Part shown: piece after piece, positions 6,904 through 10,598 of the stretch
How the letters are laid out: each line of letters opens with the position of its first letter
How positions within the stretch are numbered: the first letter of the stretch is position 1
Assembly: GCA_900545875.1 (NCBI GenBank)
Contig: URAQ01000037.1
Location: forward strand, 1-10,598
From: an uncultured Collinsella sp.
GTDB lineage: Bacteria; Actinomycetota; Coriobacteriia; Coriobacteriales; Coriobacteriaceae
DNA: 10,598 bases
Reading direction: 5' to 3'
Position numbers and translations under genes: made by a program
Notes under the pieces: model-generated
Database searches by the model: none
Told to the model about the DNA's origin: nothing
What the model saw: only the letters and a program-made list of their open reading frames with translations

Positions 6904-8031
6904 ATGACGACCGTGATTTCACATCTCTCCGCCCTCCGCGCAATTCGTCGCGCACGACGGGCGTACTCTGCCCTACCCTGGGACTCCGTTGATAGCGAAC
7001 AGCAAGCACAGGCCTTGGCTGGCTGCATTCCCAACAATGACGCGATAGACTTTGGCGCACTTTCGATACTCGACGCCTGGAATGAAGATGATTCCGAACT
7101 GCTCGATCTTCTCGTTTCAAACGAAGACAACAGGCGCCCCGACAAGCGACTTCTTCAGCATATTCTCTCCACTCCTCTTCCTGAAGGTGCAATTATGCAC
7201 GTCGAGGCCGACATCTACGCAACGTCTCCTGCCATGACAGCCATGCTTTGTTCCAAAAATGAATCAGTCGCCAAAACCTTGATGCTCCTTATGGAGCTGC
7301 TCGGAACCTACTCACTTCCGCCCGAGGCAACTTACCCCATCGCCTACGACGACACGTGGCCCAAGGCCAACAGCTTCGAAGCGATGGACGACCTCGATTG
7401 CCAGGGCGACCAACCGACACCCGAAAAGCCAGCCGAAACACGCTACGAACAGGCACACTATAGATGCGAACCCGCTACAACCATCGAAGAACTCGAGGCA
7501 GTCGCACGGTTTGCCAAAAGTAGTTCCTACGCCTCGTTTCGTACGGCTGTCAAACTCGCCCGGGCCGGATCCGCATCCCCAGCGGAATCATTGATGTTCG
7601 CCGTCCTGGGCGCGCCCATGCGCTTTGGCGGATTCGGGTGTTGCAGTTTGCCCATGGGAGGCCTGCTGCTCAACTATCGTGTCGATTTCGACACCCTTGC
7701 GGTCAACATGTCCTCGGGCATCCCCTACGCCATCTGCGACTTATATTGCCCGGCCGCCGGAATCGACAACGAATACAACGGAATTGGACATGAGCTTCAA
7801 AACGCCCGCATCCACGATGGCAATCGCAACAATGGCCTTAAAGCCATGGGTATCCACGTCCTGGTTATCAATCGTGACCAAATGAAGGACCTTGTTGCAC
7901 TCGAAGCCTTCGCCCAGACGATGCATCGACTTGCGGGGGTTCGATTCCGCTACCGCATCAAGGGTTATCGCAAGCGTCAGGCTGCCTGGCTCAACGCCCT
8001 GCGGGCCGGAATCGGCCTCGCGCCGGTCTAA
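6904..8031 (+). CDS. Accessory protein with nuclease-like C-terminal domain (AbiEi/DUF559-like)
   Basis: The 375-aa protein has no certain function. The N-terminus (about 3-140) starts VISHLSALRAIRR and contains YATSPAMTAML (105-115) and LMELLGTYSLP (129-139). This is a pattern I recognise, somewhat degraded, from Coriobacteriia proteins with AbiEi-like N-termini. A variable acidic stretch follows (about 145-190). The C-terminal part (about 205-350) has GSASPAESLM (222-231), LNYRVDF (256-262), ICDLYCPAAG (277-286), NEYNG (289-293), H296, D305, R308 and a helix-strand end. This resembles Vsr/DUF559 PD-(D/E)XK nucleases, with D279 and E290 as candidate metal ligands; nuclease activity is inferred. 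No ribosome site precedes ATG 6904, so a leaderless transcript is possible. Less GC-biased codons than the neighbours and flanking repeat elements suggest acquired DNA. Confidence 0.75.
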   Translation: MTTVISHLSALRAIRRARRAYSALPWDSVDSEQQAQALAGCIPNNDAIDFGALSILDAWNEDDSELLDLLVSNEDNRRPDKRLLQHILSTPLPEGAIMHVEADIYATSPAMTAMLCSKNESVAKTLMLLMELLGTYSLPPEATYPIAYDDTWPKANSFEAMDDLDCQGDQPTPEKPAETRYEQAHYRCEPATTIEELEAVARFAKSSSYASFRTAVKLARAGSASPAESLMFAVLGAPMRFGGFGCCSLPMGGLLLNYRVDFDTLAVNMSSGIPYAICDLYCPAAGIDNEYNGIGHELQNARIHDGNRNNGLKAMGIHVLVINRDQMKDLVALEAFAQTMHRLAGVRFRYRIKGYRKRQAAWLNALRAGIGLAPV

Positions 8032-8062
8032 AAGACTTTTACCCAGTGTTACCTAGCATGGC

Positions 8063-8265
8063 TGGACAGTTAGTTCAGATTTGTATAAAAAGACGGCTAA
8101 TATCGAGGTAGTTTGCCGCCATCCCGGCGCCAGTCACCTCATTTGAAGACTCGAAAGATCTGAAATAGCGCAAAATGTGCTCCCCAAAGCGCCGTGGCAG
8201 TTCCGCGGTCCCAATTTTGACAGTCAAAGACCTCTTGGTTTATACAAATCTGAACTAACTGTCCA
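8063..8265 (+). repeat. 203-bp inverted-repeat element D, right of the nuclease-like gene
   Basis: The arms 8063-8089 and 8239-8265 are perfect inverted copies over 27 nt, beginning TGGACAGTTAGTTCAGAT and ending TTGTATAAA. The outer 18 nt equal the right arm of element C (6717-6741) exactly. The interior shows no open frame and only patchy similarity to C read in reverse. The perfect arms suggest this copy is younger, or that pairing of the arms is under selection. Neither edge shows a convincing target-site duplication. Confidence 0.87.
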
Positions 8266-8329
8266 CCCCGGCTTCTGACGACCCTGACGACTGCCCAAAC
8301 GCCCTCATACAGCCTCAATCACCCGCCAT

Positions 8330-8358
8330 TTGACAGCAGCAACAGGGTCGCTCACCAT
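8330..8358 (+). promoter_or_regulatory. Candidate promoter for pth
   Basis: TTGACA (8330-8335) is a perfect -35 hexamer. At 17-nt spacing the -10 position reads CACCAT (8353-8358), a poor match. It lies after element D and would give pth a short leader of about 25 nt. Confidence 0.33.
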
Positions 8359-8388
8359 AGCAGGCGACAAATCAACGAAAGGATGAAC

Positions 8389-9018
8389 ATGGCAGCTGCA
8401 CAGCCGCTTAAGATTCGCATGGTTGCCGGACTTGGCAACCCTGGCGAGGAGTATGCCGAGACCCGTCACAACGCTGGTTTCAAAGCAATCGACGAGCTGG
8501 CCCGTCAGGCCGGCGTCACGTACTGGAAAAACCAAGCAGGCGCCGAGGTCGCGCTCATCAACATCAACGATCCCGAGGAAGAGGGCGGCAAGCGCCAGAT
8601 TGTACTGGTCAAGCCGCAGTCGTACATGAACACCTCGGGCGGGCCCATCTCCAAACTCTGCCGCGAGTACAAGATCAAGGCCGAGGAGCTGCTCGTCATC
8701 CACGACGAGCTCGATATTCCCGCCGGCGACGTGCGTGTTAAGGTGGGCGGCGGCCATGCCGGTCACAACGGCCTGCGTTCCATCATCGACAAGATGGGCA
8801 GCCGCGACTTCAGCCGCATCCGCACCGGCATCGGCAACCCTCCCGGCAAGATGGCCGTCGCCGACTACGTGCTCAAGCAGCCGCGCGCCCGCGAGGCCGA
8901 GGATTTCCAGGACACCTGCGCCCGCGCGGCCGACGCCGCCGGCCTGGCGATCGTGCACGGCGTGGTCTATGCCCGCGACCATGTCAACGGCGCCGCCTCC
9001 GCCAACGGCAAGCACTAA
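8389..9018 (+). CDS. pth: Peptidyl-tRNA hydrolase
   Basis: Pth cleaves peptidyl-tRNAs that drop off ribosomes, recycling tRNA in the cytosol. The 209-aa product is near the usual length, with a short extra C-terminal tail. It shows VAGLGNPG (12-19), Y22, TRHN (25-28) with catalytic H27, PQSYMN (76-81) with N81, HDELDIP (105-111) with D106, GGHAGHNGLRSI (121-132) with N127, and FSRIRTGIGNPPG (141-153). ATG 8389 is preferred because AAAGGA ends 5 nt before it; ATG 8383, two codons earlier, overlaps that site. In Bacillus the gene lies near glmU and prs. Here it is separated from prs by the repeat-flanked accessory gene, and the ctc/rplY gene found between prs and pth in Bacillus is absent from that place. 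Confidence 0.96.
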   Translation: MAAAQPLKIRMVAGLGNPGEEYAETRHNAGFKAIDELARQAGVTYWKNQAGAEVALININDPEEEGGKRQIVLVKPQSYMNTSGGPISKLCREYKIKAEELLVIHDELDIPAGDVRVKVGGGHAGHNGLRSIIDKMGSRDFSRIRTGIGNPPGKMAVADYVLKQPRAREAEDFQDTCARAADAAGLAIVHGVVYARDHVNGAASANGKH

Positions 9019-9036
9019 AACCTATCATTTAGGAAC

Positions 9037-9202
9037 AGGTTTATTTTGGCAGGTTTTACCTGCGGAAACGCCCCAGTTGCGGCATCGCAATCAACCGCGC
9101 GCCGACATACATGCATAGCATCCCAAAGGGGGCCTGCCTCATCACAACCCGAGGCCGGCCCCATTTGCCGTTTTACCTGATAAAACCGACCAAAATAAAC
9201 CT
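9037..9202. repeat. 166-bp inverted-repeat element E
   Basis: The arms 9037-9058 and 9181-9202 match in 20 of 22 positions (AGGTTTATTTTGG, two differing bases, GGTTTTA). Weaker matching continues inward to 9072 and 9167. A separate strong hairpin sits at the centre (9129-9162). The element is as long as element A but its sequence is unrelated. It starts 18 bp after the pth stop codon. No transposase is present, and no target duplication is seen. Confidence 0.72.
9129..9166 (+). terminator. Hairpin, possible pth terminator
   Basis: GGGGCC (9129-9134) pairs with GGCCCC (9157-9162), and GCCTC (9136-9140) with GAGGC (9151-9155), giving about 11 bp with one mismatch and a 10-nt loop. Only ATTT follows directly, with TTTT a few bases later, so the T tract is weak. 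It lies at the centre of element E. Confidence 0.45.
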
Positions 9203-9281
9203 CTCCCCCTTTGGTAGGCCAAAGTGGATAAACCCTGCTCCCAACCGCCGAAGACACACGTAAGTGACATGTCCATGAGGG

Positions 9282-9287
9282 TATAAT
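9282..9287 (+). promoter_or_regulatory. Promoter -10 box for nfnA
   Basis: TATAAT (9282-9287) matches the -10 consensus exactly. No good -35 is found at 16-18 nt. Just upstream is the 8-bp palindrome GACATGTC (9266-9273), which would fall in the spacer and could be an operator. The predicted transcript starts near 9294, about 100 nt before the nfnA start codon. Confidence 0.5.
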
Positions 9288-9291
9288 TTGC

Positions 9292-9364
9292 ACCGTATGT
9301 CTGCACAACGCCTGTGCGCGTACGGTTTTATTCGGGCTACCGTCCATTTCCGTGGAGGCACGGT
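9292..9364 (+). promoter_or_regulatory. Structured leader with alternative hairpins upstream of nfnA
   Basis: ACCGTA (9292-9297) pairs with TACGGT (9321-9326), enclosing an inner stem GCACA/TGTGC (9303-9307, 9313-9317) and followed by TTTTATT, which is terminator-like. ACCGT (9339-9343) could instead pair with that TACGGT, or with ACGGT (9360-9364). CCGTG (9350-9354) pairs with CACGG (9359-9363). The competing pairings resemble an attenuator. I do not recognise a known riboswitch class. Confidence 0.4.
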
Positions 9365-9392
9365 TCGGCGGCCCTAACAAGAGAGGGGTTCT

Positions 9393-10232
9393 ATGTATAA
9401 GATCCTGGAGAAGACGCAGTTCTCGGAGAAGGTGTTCAAGTTCCGCATCGAGGCGCCTGCAATCGCCAAGCATGCGCACGCTGGACAGTTCCTCATGGTT
9501 CGCGCCAACGAGACGGGCGAGCGCGTCCCGTTTACCCTGGCCGGCTGGAACGGTGACGAGGGCTGGGTCGAGTTCATCTTCATGGTGATCGGCAAGACCA
9601 CCGAAATGCTTTCCACCTACGAGGCCGGCGAGTCGCTGCGCGACGTCGTGGGCCCGCTGGGCGTTCCCACCGAGATGGCCGAGGGCCCCTGCGCCGTCAT
9701 TGGCGGCGGCGTCGGCCTGGCAATTGCCTTCCCGGTCGCCAAGCACCTGGTCGAGACCGGCCACGAGGTTCACGCCATCATGGGCGCCCGCACCAAGGAC
9801 CTCCTGCTCATGGAGGACCAGTTCCGCGAGCTCCTCGACGAGGACCATATCCATATCACCACCGACGACGGCTCCTACGGCGAGCAGGGCGTTGTCACCG
9901 CTCCGCTGGAGCGCCTGCTGCAGGACAAGGCCGTGAGCCAGGTCTTCTGCGTCGGCCCCGTTCCGATGATGAAGTTCTCGACCCTCACCGCCCAGAAGTA
10001 CGACACCCCCATCACCGCGTCCCTCAACCCCATCATGGTTGACGGCACCGGCATGTGCGGCTGCTGCCGCGTCGAGGTGGGCGGCGTGACCAAGTTCGCT
10101 TGCGTCGACGGCCCCGACTTCGATGCCACCCTGGTCGACTGGGATGACCTTCGTGCCCGCCAGGCCGCTTACCGTTCCGAAGAGGGCGAGTCCCTCAAGG
10201 CCTATGAGGAAAAGAGCTGCGCATGCCACTAG
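9393..10232 (+). CDS. nfnA: FAD/NAD-binding, [2Fe-2S] oxidoreductase subunit (NfnA-like)
   Basis: This 279-aa ferredoxin-NADP reductase-type flavoprotein (PyrK/sulfide dehydrogenase-like family) is the probable small subunit of NfnAB, which couples NADH, NADPH and ferredoxin by electron bifurcation. The FAD domain (about 1-95) contains RVPFTLAGW (44-52). The NAD-binding domain (about 98-210) opens with VIGGGVGLA (102-110) and has CVGPVPMM (186-193). The C-terminal part binds iron-sulfur through MVDGTGMCGCC (215-225) and C237; D217 together with C222, C225 and C237 fits the unusual Asp-plus-Cys ligation reported for NfnA. A further CAC sits at the end. ATG 9393 has AGAGG 6 nt upstream. The next gene starts 10 bp inside its end, supporting a complex. 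A subunit of a glutamate synthase-like or SudAB enzyme is the alternative. Confidence 0.88.
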   Translation: MYKILEKTQFSEKVFKFRIEAPAIAKHAHAGQFLMVRANETGERVPFTLAGWNGDEGWVEFIFMVIGKTTEMLSTYEAGESLRDVVGPLGVPTEMAEGPCAVIGGGVGLAIAFPVAKHLVETGHEVHAIMGARTKDLLLMEDQFRELLDEDHIHITTDDGSYGEQGVVTAPLERLLQDKAVSQVFCVGPVPMMKFSTLTAQKYDTPITASLNPIMVDGTGMCGCCRVEVGGVTKFACVDGPDFDATLVDWDDLRARQAAYRSEEGESLKAYEEKSCACH

Positions 10233-10598
10233 TTAACGGTCGTTTCGTTGCCGATATGAAGTCGCCCCGCACCCCCGATAACGAGGAGCCGGCTGCCGAG
10301 CGCGCCTGCGACTTCCGCCCCGTCGACAAGGGCTTCACCGAGGAGATGGCGCTGGCCGAGGCCGAGCGCTGCCTCAACTGCAAGAAGCCGTTCTGTGTTG
10401 AGGGCTGCCCCGTCAACATCAACATCCCCCGCTTTATCGAGCAGATCCGCGAGAAGGACTTCGGCGGCGCCCTCGATACCATCCGCGAGGACTCCATGCT
10501 TCCCGCCATCTGCGGCCGCGTCTGCCCGCAGGAGAACCAGTGCGAGGGCAAGTGCATCCTCGGCCGCAAGGGCGAGGCCGTGGCCATCGGCCAACTCG
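10223..10598 (+). CDS. nfnB: GltA/NfnB-like oxidoreductase, N-terminal part (cut by window end)
   Basis: The frame opens at ATG 10223, overlaps the nfnA end by 10 bp, and runs to the window edge for 125 codons without a stop. It is the N-terminus of the family annotated as homotetrameric NADPH-dependent glutamate synthase (gltA) or NfnB, normally about 460 aa. The visible region is the two-cluster helical domain. C50, C53, C58 and C62 lie in CLNCKKPFCVEGCP (50-63). A second set, C97, C101, C107 and C111, lies in CGRVCPQENQCEGKC (97-111). Together they can hold two [4Fe-4S] clusters. The FAD and NADP(H) domains would follow outside the window. Overlap with an NfnA-type gene favours the bifurcating NfnAB complex over a stand-alone glutamate synthase, but the two cannot be separated from this fragment. 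Confidence 0.9.
   Translation, partial: MPLVNGRFVADMKSPRTPDNEEPAAERACDFRPVDKGFTEEMALAEAERCLNCKKPFCVEGCPVNINIPRFIEQIREKDFGGALDTIREDSMLPAICGRVCPQENQCEGKCILGRKGEAVAIGQL

Larger units (their letters stand above)
8032..8388. other. Intergenic region between the nuclease-like gene and pth
   Basis: These 357 bp hold inverted-repeat element D and then about 120 bp leading to pth, with a candidate promoter. No clear terminator for the preceding gene is present: AAAAGACTTTT at its end has too small a loop. No coding frame is supported. Confidence 0.6.
9019..9392. other. Intergenic region between pth and nfnA
   Basis: These 374 bp contain inverted-repeat element E with a central hairpin (probable pth terminator), then a perfect -10 hexamer and a leader of about 100 nt with alternative hairpins before nfnA. 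No coding frame has support on either strand. Confidence 0.6.

Noticed and set aside
6540..8275. Composite transposon around the nuclease-like gene
   Set aside because: The flanking elements carry no transposase, and no target-site duplication is seen at their outer edges. The cassette idea is kept only as inference.
1..10598. CRISPR array, tRNA or rRNA genes
   Set aside because: No regularly spaced direct repeats and no cloverleaf or rRNA sequence were noticed on either strand.

Overview
The window is high-GC DNA with strongly GC-biased third codon positions and a housekeeping set that points to the Actinobacteria, most likely a Coriobacteriia gut commensal close to Collinsella. This assignment rests on codon style, gene content and resemblance of one protein to a family I associate with Coriobacteriia; no 16S or marker search was possible.

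Layout, left to right. Positions 1-422 hold no convincing gene, but contain a terminator-like hairpin and a 166-bp element bounded by 31-nt inverted repeats. Positions 423-3677 (minus strand) are an ECF-type vitamin/metal importer operon transcribed T component, fused double ATPase, S component, with tight or overlapping junctions. Divergent from it at 3871 is glmU (UDP-GlcNAc synthesis), then prs (PRPP synthase), each closed by its own hairpin terminator. Between prs and pth lies an accessory cassette (6547-8265): one gene for a predicted nuclease-like protein, bracketed by two elements of about 200 bp that share nearly the same terminal inverted repeats. pth (peptidyl-tRNA hydrolase) follows at 8389. 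Another 166-bp inverted-repeat element (9037-9202), a promoter and a structured leader precede an nfnAB-type pair (9393 to the window edge). The second gene of this pair is cut off by the end of the window.

How the parts work together: glmU, prs and pth are core genes often found close together (in Bacillus the order is gcaD/glmU-prs-ctc-pth). The nuclease-like cassette therefore interrupts an old neighbourhood at the place where ctc/rplY would be in Bacillus. The ECF genes form one self-contained transporter. The nfnA/nfnB pair would form one flavin-based NADH/NADPH/ferredoxin enzyme or a glutamate-synthase-like complex.

The most unusual feature is the density of inverted-repeat-bounded elements of 166-203 bp. 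There are five in 10.6 kb, from at least four sequence families. One appears to lie in frame inside the ABC ATPase gene, where it encodes the linker between the two ATPase domains.
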